From contig JADJAC010000011.1 of NCBI GenBank assembly GCA_016704425.1, positions 806,001 to 870,000 on the forward strand: 64,000 bases of DNA, read 5' to 3'. This stretch comes from Sphingomonadales bacterium (GTDB taxonomy: Bacteria; Pseudomonadota; Alphaproteobacteria; Sphingomonadales; Sphingomonadaceae). This document shows, one piece after another, positions 33,570 to 42,008 of this stretch (within the stretch, counting starts at the first letter, position 1; each line of letters opens with the position of its first letter). The notes under the pieces were generated by a model, which made no database searches, was not told where the DNA came from, and saw only the letters and a list, made by a program, of their open reading frames with translations. The position numbers and the translations under genes are program-made.

Positions 33570-34079
33570 TCAGGCGTTTCCTCGCGTTGGAAAGCCTTGG
33601 TCGGCCAGCAGCTTCAGGCCAATCAAGAGGGATTCGAGGTCAGGCCGACCGCATGACACCGAACTCTGAATGTTCAGGTAGAGCTCTCCGTCCGGCTTGA
33701 CCAACCAGAGCGCCGGCTCCGCGAAATAGAGCTCTTTTCCGTCGCGGGAAAAGTGTGATGCGAACAGGCCGAGAGCCCCGATTTGCGCTCGCGTAAACCC
33801 ATAACCGACCGAGATCTTGTCAATCGCCTTATCTTCGACCCAAGCCTTTGCGACGTCCCTCGGATCGACGCTGACGCCCGCCAATACGATACCGAGATCC
33901 GCGAATTCCGCATGCAACCCGTTGAGCTGTTGCATGAAGCGCGAGCAGAAACCGCAAAATGCGCCACGGTAGAAAGAGATCAAACGAAGCTGTGCGCTTG
34001 AATCCCCGTGCAGCGACCACGTGCCGCCTTCCAGCAACGGGAACTCCAATTCCGGAACCATTTGTCCAGGCTTAAGCAC
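33570..34079 (-). CDS. AhpC/TSA-type redoxin protein
   Basis: The 169-residue protein has a thioredoxin fold with the redox motif FYRGAFCGFCSRFMQQL (Cys-Gly-Phe-Cys at about 41-44). This is the AhpC/TSA-like redoxin family and it probably reduces peroxides or resolves disulfides. The start at 34079 is marked by MLKPGQMVPELEFPLLEGG. It lies about 85 bases from the MDR gene. No signal peptide is seen. Confidence 0.75.
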   Translation of the reverse strand: MLKPGQMVPELEFPLLEGGTWSLHGDSSAQLRLISFYRGAFCGFCSRFMQQLNGLHAEFADLGIVLAGVSVDPRDVAKAWVEDKAIDKISVGYGFTRAQIGALGLFASHFSRDGKELYFAEPALWLVKPDGELYLNIQSSVSCGRPDLESLLIGLKLLADQGFPTRGNA

Positions 34080-34379
34080 ACGCCGATTCCTTACCGACCG
34101 AATGCGCTTGATCGATCACAGCGGCACCTTCCCCGTATGTGGAATTTTATCGCGACGACCTTCACAATAATTATCCCCCCTGTCAAGATCACGGTCCACG
34201 TCGAATCATCTCCCGGACGCCCCTAACAGGGCCACTGGTATGATTCGCCAAAATATGCTGAAGTCAGCGGCACCGGCTCCTTGGCGGGGACTATCGCGCC
34301 TTCATCACCGAAGGTTTTTAGTTTTTGATGGACACGGCCTCTTGTGGGCCTGATGCCGCGCGAGACGCCGAATCTGCTT
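34080..34379. other. intergenic region with a possible coding relic
   Basis: No gene is convincing. On the - strand, a short frame from about 34321 to 34223 ends KTFGDEGAIVPAKEPVPLTS and AYFGESYQWPC, which reads like the last residues of a lost enzyme. It is not long enough to assign. Confidence 0.3.
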
Positions 34380-35558
34380 TCAGTCGACAAACCCTCTTTC
34401 ATCAAGCCAACTGTGGATCAAATCAACCGCCTGAGCCAATTCCTCCGGTTGATCGACATAGTAGTGGTTCGCGCCCTTGATCAGTTTGTAAGTCTTGTCC
34501 TTGCCGCCGTAGGCATTGAAGAACTTCATGGTGTGTGACCCGGGGATCGCGTCGTCGGCAGAATTTTCAATCGCCAGCATCGGAACCGAAATGTTCGGCG
34601 CGTGCACTTCGGCATGGGCGTTCGTGTCGTCGATCGACCACTGCGACAGCCACGCGCGCGTGTTCGAAAACCGGCCCACCCCTGCCGGACTGCTGTTTGC
34701 AGTCTTCGGATCCCCCATGAAGCACCAATTGATGCGCCGATCGTTTGGCTCGATCATTGCGTCCAGAAAAAGGGGATTAGCGAGCGTCCGGTGCGTGAGC
34801 ATGCAACGCTCGATCTCGTCCGTCGTACCCGACCTCACCAGGTCAAGGGTTTCCCTGGCAAGCGTCGTGCGACGCCGGATACGCGCTAGCTGACTCTGAC
34901 GGAAATAGGTGAGGTAGTCGGAGTTGTAGGGTGGTTTGTTGGGATTGCGCGGACTGTAGAGGTCTAACTCGTGATCCCGGATTGCTGGGTTGTGCTCGTC
35001 GATGACCGACGGATCGATGAAATCCCGAAGAATCAACGCGCGGGAAAGGTGCGCGGCGTGGAACATCATCGCGTCGCCCGGGATCATGCCGGACAGGTCA
35101 ACGGGGTCACCGGCTGGAGTCTGCGTAACCGTCGGATTTTCGGCCATGGCCTGGTAGAAGGCGGTCAGCGAGCCACCGCCAGACCATCCGGCCACAATGA
35201 CCTTCTCATAGCCAAATTGCTCCTTCATGTGCTGCACATATGCGCCATAGTCACGTACGGCGCTTTCCATGATCAGAGCAGATTCATTGCGGTTGTAGCG
35301 GCTACCCGCGCAAAGGACGTGGAAGCCCGAGTGCACGAGTGCCATCGGCATCGGCAGGTGGTGCAAGGTCGACGTCGGGTGCATGTACATGATCAGGGTC
35401 TTGGACGGCCTTCCCTTCGGTCTGAAGAGAAACCCGTCAAGCTGCACGTTCCCGGCCGCGCTTCGGAAAGTGTAGACTTCCTGCATAGGCTTAAAGTCGG
35501 TGTAGGTTATGCTTATGAGCATACGATCGATTTCAAATTTCGCTTGTTCTGCCATCAT
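34380..35558 (-). CDS. alpha/beta hydrolase
   Basis: The 392-residue hydrolase has the nucleophile elbow AGWSGGGSL (Ser126), a likely acid in IENSADDAIPG and a catalytic His in KGANHYY. A Rossmann-like beta strand (TLIMYMHPTSTLHH) gives the oxyanion region. The cap is large (about 160-290). It probably cleaves an ester or C-C bond. It lies divergent to the homogentisate dioxygenase with a 400-base gap, suggesting a joint role in aromatic degradation. Confidence 0.8.
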   Translation of the reverse strand: MMAEQAKFEIDRMLISITYTDFKPMQEVYTFRSAAGNVQLDGFLFRPKGRPSKTLIMYMHPTSTLHHLPMPMALVHSGFHVLCAGSRYNRNESALIMESAVRDYGAYVQHMKEQFGYEKVIVAGWSGGGSLTAFYQAMAENPTVTQTPAGDPVDLSGMIPGDAMMFHAAHLSRALILRDFIDPSVIDEHNPAIRDHELDLYSPRNPNKPPYNSDYLTYFRQSQLARIRRRTTLARETLDLVRSGTTDEIERCMLTHRTLANPLFLDAMIEPNDRRINWCFMGDPKTANSSPAGVGRFSNTRAWLSQWSIDDTNAHAEVHAPNISVPMLAIENSADDAIPGSHTMKFFNAYGGKDKTYKLIKGANHYYVDQPEELAQAVDLIHSWLDERGFVD

Positions 35559-35962
35559 CCGACTCCTGTAAGTTTGATTCTTTACGTTGCTGTTTGCCTG
35601 CAGGCGTATCGGCAGTGCATCGGGCGTGCATGCAGTTCACGCCACCTGGAATCTCGAATCGTAACCGCCCCGCAGTGACCAGCCGCATTGCTCCCTCTTT
35701 CACCTCTGCGCCATCCCGCACTCGGCTTAAGCTGATTGACCACCTTGAAATTCACTCCGCCCGCGCTCGACGACCCCACAAATGTTACGGACAGAAAGTA
35801 CCCAATGCCTCAGGACTCAGATCTCCTGCGGAGCGCGTTCAACTTACATAATAGCAAATCAATTGCTATACCTATAAATTAATGTAGAGTCCGTCGAAAC
35901 GGATGACTGGCCAAGAAACTAGCCCGAGCCGCTGAAATCAGCGCGCGAGAGAGGAGGAATAG
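35559..35962. other. divergent intergenic region between hydrolase and hmgA
   Basis: The 404 bases hold no gene. They carry an AT-rich stretch with a perfect inverted repeat (35851-35869) and a good ribosome binding site (GAGGAGG) just before hmgA. This is the likely shared control region. Confidence 0.55.
35851..35869. promoter_or_regulatory. inverted-repeat operator candidate upstream of hmgA
   Basis: ATAGCAA (35851-35857) and TTGCTAT (35863-35869) are perfect 7-bp arms around ATCAA, about 95 bases before the hmgA start. A related repeat lies before the truncated gene at 38523-38550. The nearby TetR protein could bind it. Confidence 0.5.
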
Positions 35963-37297
35963 ATGAACGACGTCGCAGGCATCAAGCAGCTCAAAACTTC
36001 CGGAAAGGCGCTCGACGCCGGGGACTATCAGGTAGGCTTTGGCAATGAGTTCGAGACCGAGGCTGTGGCCGGTGCCCTACCAAAAAGCCAGAACAGCCCG
36101 CAACGTGTTCCGCTTGGCCTCTATAGCGAACTCATCACTGGCACGTCCTTCTATGCGCCGCGGCACTTGAACCGGCGTAGCTATGCCTTTCGCATTCGCC
36201 CCTCCATATTGGGCGCAGAGTACGAACCTTGGAATAACGGCAACTTCTGTACACCTCCGCTTGACGAACCGTCGCATCCAGGCCGCCTGCGTTGGGGGCC
36301 GCTCTCGCAGGAAGGTCCTCCTGCCGATTTCCTTGAAGGGCTGACAACGCTGTGCGGGTGCGGTTCTCCGAAGCTGCATGAGGGCCTCGCGGTGCATCTT
36401 TACCGCGCTACCAGGTCGATGGAGAATCGCGCCTTCAGCAATGCCGATGGGGAATTCCTCATCCTGCCTCAGCAGGGCGATCTTCGCATTGTAACGGAAT
36501 TCGGCGTGATCGAGGCGGAGCCGAGCGAGCTTGTACTGATCCCGCGGGGAATCAAATTCCGCGTGGAATTGAAGGGCGCGTTTGCTCGCGGGCTTGTGTA
36601 CGAAAACTATGGTCATCCGTGGGTATTGCCCGAACTAGGCCTGATCGGGTCGAACGGCCTCGCCAACGCCATCGACTTCCAAGCACCTGTCGCGAGCTTC
36701 GAGGATGAGGACGTTCGGACCCAATTGATCCACAAACATGGCGGCAGACTTTGGTCGGTTTATCTCGACTATTCTCCTTTTGACGTGGTGGCCTGGCGCG
36801 GCAGTCTCACGCCCTACAAGTACGACATGCGCAATTTCGTCGCCATGGGCACGGCAACCGTCGATCACCCCGATCCTTCGATCTATTGCGCGCTCACATC
36901 GCCCGCGCATCACGTGAGCGGTTGCAACGCGGACTTCTTGATCCTCCCGCCGCGCTGGCTGGTGGGGGACCATACCCTGCACCTGCCTGGTTTTCACCGC
37001 AACTCAGTGACCGAGATCAGCAGCGTCGTGTGTGGCATGCCGGTCACCAATGGCATCGACCTGAACGGCAGCGTCGGTGTTTCGAACCACTGGGCGCCGC
37101 ATGGACCCGACGCTGCAACTTTTGAGTTGGGCCGGGAGGCCGGCACTGACCCGAAACGGATCAATGACCTTCTCATGGTTATGGTAGAGACCCGATATCC
37201 GCTGGAATACACCCGCGCCGCTCTGGACATGAAGGAGCGCATGCCCGCGTTCTCTCCAGGCCCGGCAAATTACCGAAAGCGCTTCCCGAACGGCTGA
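35963..37297 (+). CDS. hmgA: homogentisate 1,2-dioxygenase
   Basis: The 444-residue protein is a homogentisate dioxygenase, the ring-opening enzyme of tyrosine/phenylalanine degradation. The iron ligands are visible: His and Glu in PGFHRNSVTE and the third His in NHWAPHGPD. The YQVGFGNEFETEA start and SFYAPRHLNRRSYAFRIRPS match the family's N-terminus. The start has GAGGAGG upstream. Fumarylacetoacetase and maleylacetoacetate isomerase are not adjacent, so it stands alone here and may serve another homogentisate-like substrate. Confidence 0.9.
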   Translation: MNDVAGIKQLKTSGKALDAGDYQVGFGNEFETEAVAGALPKSQNSPQRVPLGLYSELITGTSFYAPRHLNRRSYAFRIRPSILGAEYEPWNNGNFCTPPLDEPSHPGRLRWGPLSQEGPPADFLEGLTTLCGCGSPKLHEGLAVHLYRATRSMENRAFSNADGEFLILPQQGDLRIVTEFGVIEAEPSELVLIPRGIKFRVELKGAFARGLVYENYGHPWVLPELGLIGSNGLANAIDFQAPVASFEDEDVRTQLIHKHGGRLWSVYLDYSPFDVVAWRGSLTPYKYDMRNFVAMGTATVDHPDPSIYCALTSPAHHVSGCNADFLILPPRWLVGDHTLHLPGFHRNSVTEISSVVCGMPVTNGIDLNGSVGVSNHWAPHGPDAATFELGREAGTDPKRINDLLMVMVETRYPLEYTRAALDMKERMPAFSPGPANYRKRFPNG

Positions 37298-37647
37298 TCG
37301 GCCGACGCCAAGGGCTTTGGCCCCGCGTCCATTTCGGCTTCAGCGCCCAGAGATTTGCGCTGCCCCCTTTCGTCAGGCTCCGCGGCTGAGTGAGCAGAAC
37401 CGTAACGACGGAGATTTAGAGGGCAGCCTTCGGCGCGCTTGGCTAGGTACAGCCCCTGCGAAAAATCGACGCTGTGCCAACTGAATTCGCGGCCGCGATT
37501 TCATGTCTTAATGCGAAAGGTGCGCAAGCCCGCAGCGACGGTCTTTACTTTGGATTATATCTGTTTGAGAGAGTGGCTGGGTCGGGTAGGGTTAGCTGTG
37601 TTTCCGCGGCGCCTCCCATTCGAGGCGGGGCCCGTTAGGATTTAGGT
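37298..37647. other. intergenic region between hmgA and the TetR gene
   Basis: The 350 bases hold no gene or clear signal. Only short random frames are present. Confidence 0.5.
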
Positions 37648-38463
37648 GTGGGTGGCAAGAAGAGCAGCGAGGACGATGACAGCAAGCCGCCTCGGGCACT
37701 GGTCCGTGGTGCGGGCCGGCGGCCGGGACGTCCAGCGGCAAACGAGAAGGGCGGGGTCAGTCGGCAGGGGATCCTGCAAGCGGCGCTGAAGCTGTCCAAG
37801 TCGGTCGCCTTGCAGGATTTGTCGATCGTCGTTGTCGCGCGGTCGCTTGATGTCACCCCGGCGCTGATCCATTACTATATCGGTGGTCGCGACTGGCTGA
37901 CCTCAGGCATCATGAACCTGTTTTACAAGAGTCTGATCAGGAAGTGGGCGGAACCGACCGGCGACTGGGAACAGGACGTGGAAAATTCGGCCAAGGTGCT
38001 TTTCGACCATCTCGTGGCTTACCCCGGAATCTCGGCCTATCTCGTTTTGAACCACCGGTTCCGCGTCTTCCAGCTCACCGCTTTCGGCGATCGGGATTAC
38101 GGCGCCGAAGTGCTCGACCGGTTCGTCGGCCATGTCCGCGCGGCAGGGCTTTCCCGAGAGCGCACTGGGCTCCACGCCCAACTCATCCATGAGTTTGTGA
38201 TCAGTACGGCCCACCAAGCCACGCACGACCTCCTGCCCGCCGACCATCGCCAGTTCCTCGAGGACAAACTCGCCAGCCTCGATCCACGTCGGACGCAGAA
38301 CATTGTCTACGGCAAGGTTGGTCCGCTCCAGCTCAATGCCGACAGCCTGTTCAAGGAGGGGATTTCCATGTTCCTCCTGGGCATCCGGCGCGATCGCGAG
38401 ATCGAGGGCGTGGCCGGCCCGGCAACACCCGCCTCGGCCAAGCGGAAACGCTCAGCGAAATAG
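37648..38463 (+). CDS. TetR/AcrR-family transcriptional regulator
   Basis: The 271-residue protein starts at GTG. Residues about 22-85 hold a TetR-type helix-turn-helix (GVSRQGILQAALKLSKSVAL, VVARSLDVTPALIHYYIGGR). The remainder is helical, forming a ligand-binding domain. The basic N-terminus and C-terminus (SAKRKRSAK) are extensions of the usual size. It may control the hmgA/hydrolase region or the truncated amidohydrolase. Confidence 0.85.
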   Translation: MGGKKSSEDDDSKPPRALVRGAGRRPGRPAANEKGGVSRQGILQAALKLSKSVALQDLSIVVVARSLDVTPALIHYYIGGRDWLTSGIMNLFYKSLIRKWAEPTGDWEQDVENSAKVLFDHLVAYPGISAYLVLNHRFRVFQLTAFGDRDYGAEVLDRFVGHVRAAGLSRERTGLHAQLIHEFVISTAHQATHDLLPADHRQFLEDKLASLDPRRTQNIVYGKVGPLQLNADSLFKEGISMFLLGIRRDREIEGVAGPATPASAKRKRSAK

Positions 38464-38522
38464 ACGCTTCCAACGGCTCGACTGCGCGTCATGCATTCCC
38501 GGGATTGACCGTACACGTCTAA

Positions 38523-38550
38523 TTTGCTCCTCTGTAAATTATAGAGCAAA
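38523..38550. promoter_or_regulatory. inverted repeat upstream of the truncated amidohydrolase remnant
   Basis: TTTGCTC (38523-38529) and GAGCAAA (38544-38550) are perfect arms around CTCTGTAAATTATA. The motif resembles the hmgA repeat and lies after the TetR gene, so it could be a TetR operator. Confidence 0.45.
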
Positions 38551-38736
38551 CACGAAACTCGCGTGATGAGGAGCTGCCCGCGCCGCTGCATATTCATTCG
38601 AGCAGGAGAGAGGATGCAATGACAGGCACCGATCCAGGCAGCCTAAGCTCGTCGCTTCATCGGCGCCATCTCTCTGGGATCTGCGGCGCTTGGAGCGGCA
38701 GTTTTGACTCAAAGCGCTGAAGGAGCAGGTATTCAG

Positions 38737-38773
38737 ATGACCGACACACAATCGTATCGAATTGACGTGCACC
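38737..38773 (+). pseudogene. 5' remnant of a gene, probable amidohydrolase, cut by the IS
   Basis: From the ATG at 38737 (with GGAG upstream) the frame reads MTDTQSYRIDVH and then enters the IS at 38774. IDVH is the opening metal-ligand motif of amidohydrolase-2 family enzymes. Upstream in the same frame, without a clear start, lies a signal-like stretch (ARRFIGAISLGSAALGAAVL), which suggests an original exported form with a frameshift. The rest of the gene is missing. Confidence 0.5.
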
Positions 38774-38849
38774 TGTCCGTCGTCAGATAATTTGAGACAT
38801 ATGTTGGGTTAAAACAGTTGAGCGTTTGGGTCCATGTGTAGGGTTGATG

Positions 38850-39833
38850 TTATGCGGCAAGCTTGCGGTGATGCAAGCGCCTTTGTTCGATGGTTTTTCG
38901 TTTGATCCTTTCGCGTTGTTTGATGATGGCTTTTGCCCTGCCGAAGTAGACGTCGGCGGGCGTAACGTTGTTCAGACTCTCGTGGTAGCGCTGATGGTTG
39001 TAATGTTCGACGAACGCTTCGATCTGGGCTTCAAGGTCGCCGGGCAGATAGTAATTTTCCAGCAGGATGCGGTTTTTCAAGGTCTGGTGCCAGCGTTCGA
39101 TCTTCCCCTGTGTTTGGGGATGGAATGGCGCGCCGCGCACATGGCTCATGCCGTTGTCGGCGAGGAAGTCCGCCAGTTCGCCAGCAACATAGCTGGGACC
39201 ATTGTCCGATAGCAGCCGCGGTTTGTGTAGTACGTGCACCGACGCACAGCCAGAAGCTGCCAACGCCAGTTCAAGTGTGTCGGTGACATCTTCAGCACGC
39301 ATCGTCGTGCATAGCTTCCACGCGATGATGTAGCGCGAGTAATCGTCGAGGATGGTGGACAGATAATACCAGCCCCAGCCAATGATCTTGAGATAGGTAA
39401 AATCGGTCTGCCACAGCTGGTTGATGGCGGTCGTCTTGTCCTTGAACTCGCTGGCGGCCTTCATGACGATAAAGGCAGGGCTGGTAATCAGGTCATGCGC
39501 CTTCAGCAGCCTGTAAACGCTGGCTTCTGATACGAAGTAGCGCTTGGTGTCGGTAAACGTCACCGCAAGCTCTCTCTGGGCGATAGGTCAGTGCGCTCCA
39601 GCGCCAAATCAAGGATATCGCAGCGCACCTTGTCAGGGATGCGGTTCCAACCCCCGCTTGGGGCCTGGGCGCCGATCCTCCAGTGCCTCAGCGCCAAAGC
39701 GCAGATACAGATCATACCAGCGGTAGAAGGTAGGCCGGGCAATGCCCAGCTTATCCAGAGTTTGTTTAGCGGACAGTTGCGATTGCTCGACAATACGGAT
39801 GATCTCGAGCTTCTCGGATGCGGGATATCTCAT
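38850..39833 (-). pseudogene. IS3-family transposase OrfB, two frame-breaking indels
   Basis: OrfB begins with an ATGA overlap on orfA (MRYPASEKLEIIRIVEQSQL, helix-turn-helix). The DDE integrase core is intact in 38850-39563 (MWQ-like QTDFTYLKI, LDDYSRYIIAW, SDNGPSYVAGEL, GKIERWHQTLK). One extra base in the C run at 39651-39655 and one extra CT in the repeat at 39570-39577 shift about 26 residues out of frame and create a stop. The two shifts sum to three, so the original frame resumes. The element is probably inactive, unless the indels are sequencing errors. Confidence 0.8.
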
Positions 39834-40198
39834 TCTTCGTCTCCCCCATCCGCGATCATGCTTTTTTTAAGCAGCCGCATCTCCAGCATCTGCTCAGCCA
39901 CAACTTCCTTCAGATCCCGGGCCTCGCGGCGCAGATCGCGCACTTCGTCGGTGTTGGCGGCGCGCGACGTGTCCCCTGCCAACCGGCGCTTGCCAGCCTC
40001 CATGAAGTCCTTTGACCATTTGTAATACACGCCCTGTGCAATGCCTTCGCGGCGGCACAGTTCGGCAATGCTATCTTCGCCGCGCAGGCCTTCCAGCACG
40101 ATCCGGATCTTCTCCTCCGCGCCATATTGCTTGCGCGTGGCACGGCGGATGTCTTTTACCACCGCTTGCGCTGACGGCCTTGAGTGTTTTGCGTTCAT
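39830..40198 (-). CDS. IS3-family transposase OrfA
   Basis: This 122-residue protein has a helix-turn-helix (YGAEEKIRIVLEGLRGEDSI, AELCRREGIAQGVYYKWSKD) and a C-terminal leucine-zipper-like coiled coil (LRREARDLKEVVAEQMLEMR). It is the DNA-binding OrfA of IS3 elements, made first and joined to OrfB by the ATGA overlap or frameshifting. Confidence 0.88.
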   Translation of the reverse strand: MNAKHSRPSAQAVVKDIRRATRKQYGAEEKIRIVLEGLRGEDSIAELCRREGIAQGVYYKWSKDFMEAGKRRLAGDTSRAANTDEVRDLRREARDLKEVVAEQMLEMRLLKKSMIADGGDEE

Positions 40199-40285
40199 CT
40201 TCGTTCCTTACAGTCACTACGATGAACCCAAAACACTCACCTATTTTATGCAGCCAATCTGTCTATTGAATGCTGACGGGGGACA

Positions 40286-40905
40286 GTGTGGTAGTTGGTG
40301 AAATGCGTGGCGAAGGCATTGACGAACAAGGACTTGTTGCCCGTCACCGGGTGTGTGCGGACAACCGGGTGTTCGGGATCCGGGAAGCGTTCCTTCATGG
40401 CCAGCCGCTCGTCAATCGGCTTGGCGGCCATGAAGCTGGCCTCCATCGAATGGCGCGCGCGCAGGTCGATAATGTCTTCCTTCACCCGCTCTGGCAGCCG
40501 CTCGAAGGCCAGTTCCATGTTGGCCCACATCGTGTCGCCGCCGACCGGCGGGCATTCCACGCATCGCAGTACTGCCCCCATCGGCGGACATTCGCGCCAG
40601 GTGGCATCATTGTGCCAAGCGTTTTCATAGCGTTCGGGCGGGCTTTCGGGGCTCTTCCAGATCTGGATGATCCCTGGCTCGCCCTGGGTGCTGGCGGCCA
40701 GCGGATGGTCCTCCAGATCACCAAACCGGCGAGCGAGCGCAGCATGCTGGGAATCCGTGATGTCCTGATCACGGAAGAACAGCACCTTGTGCTTGAGCAG
40801 CAGTTCGTTGAGTTCGCCCGCCATGTCGTCATTGGCGCCGGCTTCGGCCAGGTTGATGTCGCTGATTTGAGCGCCAAGGGCGCAAGTGAGTTGTTCGACG
40901 TGCAT
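40286..40905 (-). pseudogene. TauD-like 2-oxoglutarate dioxygenase, 3' end cut off by the IS
   Basis: The protein (MHVEQLTCALGAQISDINLA...) is a TauD/TfdA-family dioxygenase. The iron motif NAWHNDATW gives the HxD pair and GGDTMWANM the next strand. It ends at FATHFTNYHT where the IS begins, so the distal His and the Arg of the 2-oxoglutarate site are missing. About 205 of an expected 280 or so residues remain. In frame it reads a few IS codons to a stop at 40246. Confidence 0.85.
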
Positions 40906-40908
40906 GGT

Positions 40909-41892
40909 TTAATCCTCCAGAACGAAAACGGATGATCCAATGGTCTTGCCGGCTTCAAGGTCGCGGTGGGCCTCAACACACTGATCAAGGGTGTAGCGCG
41001 CGCCGATCTCGACCCTGATCCGGCCTGCCGCGAGATGCTCAAACCAGAAGCCGGCCATCTCTGCGCGCTCGACCGGGTCGGCGAAGTAATCGACGAAGGC
41101 GGGGCGGGTGAAATAGACCGATCCCTGCATGGCCAGGCGCATCGCATCGATCGGCGGAAACGGGCCTGATGCAGTCCCGCAGCCGACCAGAACGCCACGC
41201 CTGCGCAATGACTTCAGCGAACCTTCGAATGTATCGGCGCCAACCGAATCGAACACGGTCTGAACGCCTTCTCCCCCGGTCAGTTCCTTGACGCGCGCTG
41301 CGACGTCCTCTCGACGATAGAAGATGATGTCGTCGCAGCCCATCGCGCGGGCACTGGCGGCCTTTTCCTCGCTGGAGACTGTCCCGATCACGTGGAGACC
41401 CAGCAGCTTGGCGACCTGAACCGCGAGCAGACCGACGCCTCCGGCGGCGGCATGGAGCAGAATGGTGTCGCCCGCCTTGAGCCGCGGGTCGGTCTTCATC
41501 ATCCAGTAGACGGCCGTCAGGCCTCGCATTGTCGATGCTGCAGCCGTCTCGTAAGAGACACTGTCAGGAAGCTTCAGCAAGGGCGCGGCCGGCATGACTC
41601 TCTCAGTCGAATAGGCGCCGAGCGGACCACCGTTGTAGCTCACCCGGTCACCGGGCGAGACATTGGTCACGCCTTCGCCCACCGCCACCACTTCACCCGC
41701 AGCCTCGACCCCGATCCCGCAGGGCGGCTGGACCGGGTAATAGCCGGTACGAAAATAGGTATCGGCGAAATTGCAGCCGACAGCATGGTGGCGGACTCGG
41801 ACTTCGCCGGGACCCGGCTCGCCGACAGAAACATGTTCGAGCGCGAGGACTTCGGGTCCGCCGGTCTGGTGGAATCGGACGGCCTGGGCCAT
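40909..41892 (-). CDS. NADPH:quinone oxidoreductase
   Basis: The 327-residue zinc-free MDR protein starts at 41892 (MAQAVRFHQTGGPEVLALEH) with GAGGAG upstream. The NADPH site is ILLHAAAGGVGLLAVQVAKL, followed by GTVSSEEKAASARAMGCDD. It is the closest named type to quinone reductase (QOR), which reduces quinones by one-electron transfer. The gene is 4 bases upstream of the TauD fragment and divergent from the AraC regulator. Confidence 0.88.
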   Translation of the reverse strand: MAQAVRFHQTGGPEVLALEHVSVGEPGPGEVRVRHHAVGCNFADTYFRTGYYPVQPPCGIGVEAAGEVVAVGEGVTNVSPGDRVSYNGGPLGAYSTERVMPAAPLLKLPDSVSYETAAASTMRGLTAVYWMMKTDPRLKAGDTILLHAAAGGVGLLAVQVAKLLGLHVIGTVSSEEKAASARAMGCDDIIFYRREDVAARVKELTGGEGVQTVFDSVGADTFEGSLKSLRRRGVLVGCGTASGPFPPIDAMRLAMQGSVYFTRPAFVDYFADPVERAEMAGFWFEHLAAGRIRVEIGARYTLDQCVEAHRDLEAGKTIGSSVFVLED

Positions 41893-42008
41893 CGGCTGTT
41901 TCTCCTCATTGTCGTTGTTCGACCGGATAGCGCGAGTGTGGCTTGCTGTTTTCACATTTCATGACATAGTTTTGATATTTGATGACAGTGACGGGCAGGG
42001 GGGAACAC

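Larger units (their letters stand above)
38774..40285 (-). mobile_element. IS3-family insertion sequence, complete but with a broken transposase
   Basis: The element is 1512 bp. The ends are imperfect inverted repeats opening TGTCCGTCGTCAG (left, 38774) and TGTCCCCCGTCAG (right end read inward from 40285). The repeats remain similar over 60 bases or so. It carries orfA and orfB on the - strand. The flanking bases at the two ends do not match (ACC left, GTG right), so no target duplication is present. Confidence 0.85.

Noticed and set aside
38774..40285. Simple IS insertion with target duplication
   Set aside because: Flanking bases ACC and GTG do not match and the two flanks are different genes, so a simple insertion does not explain it.
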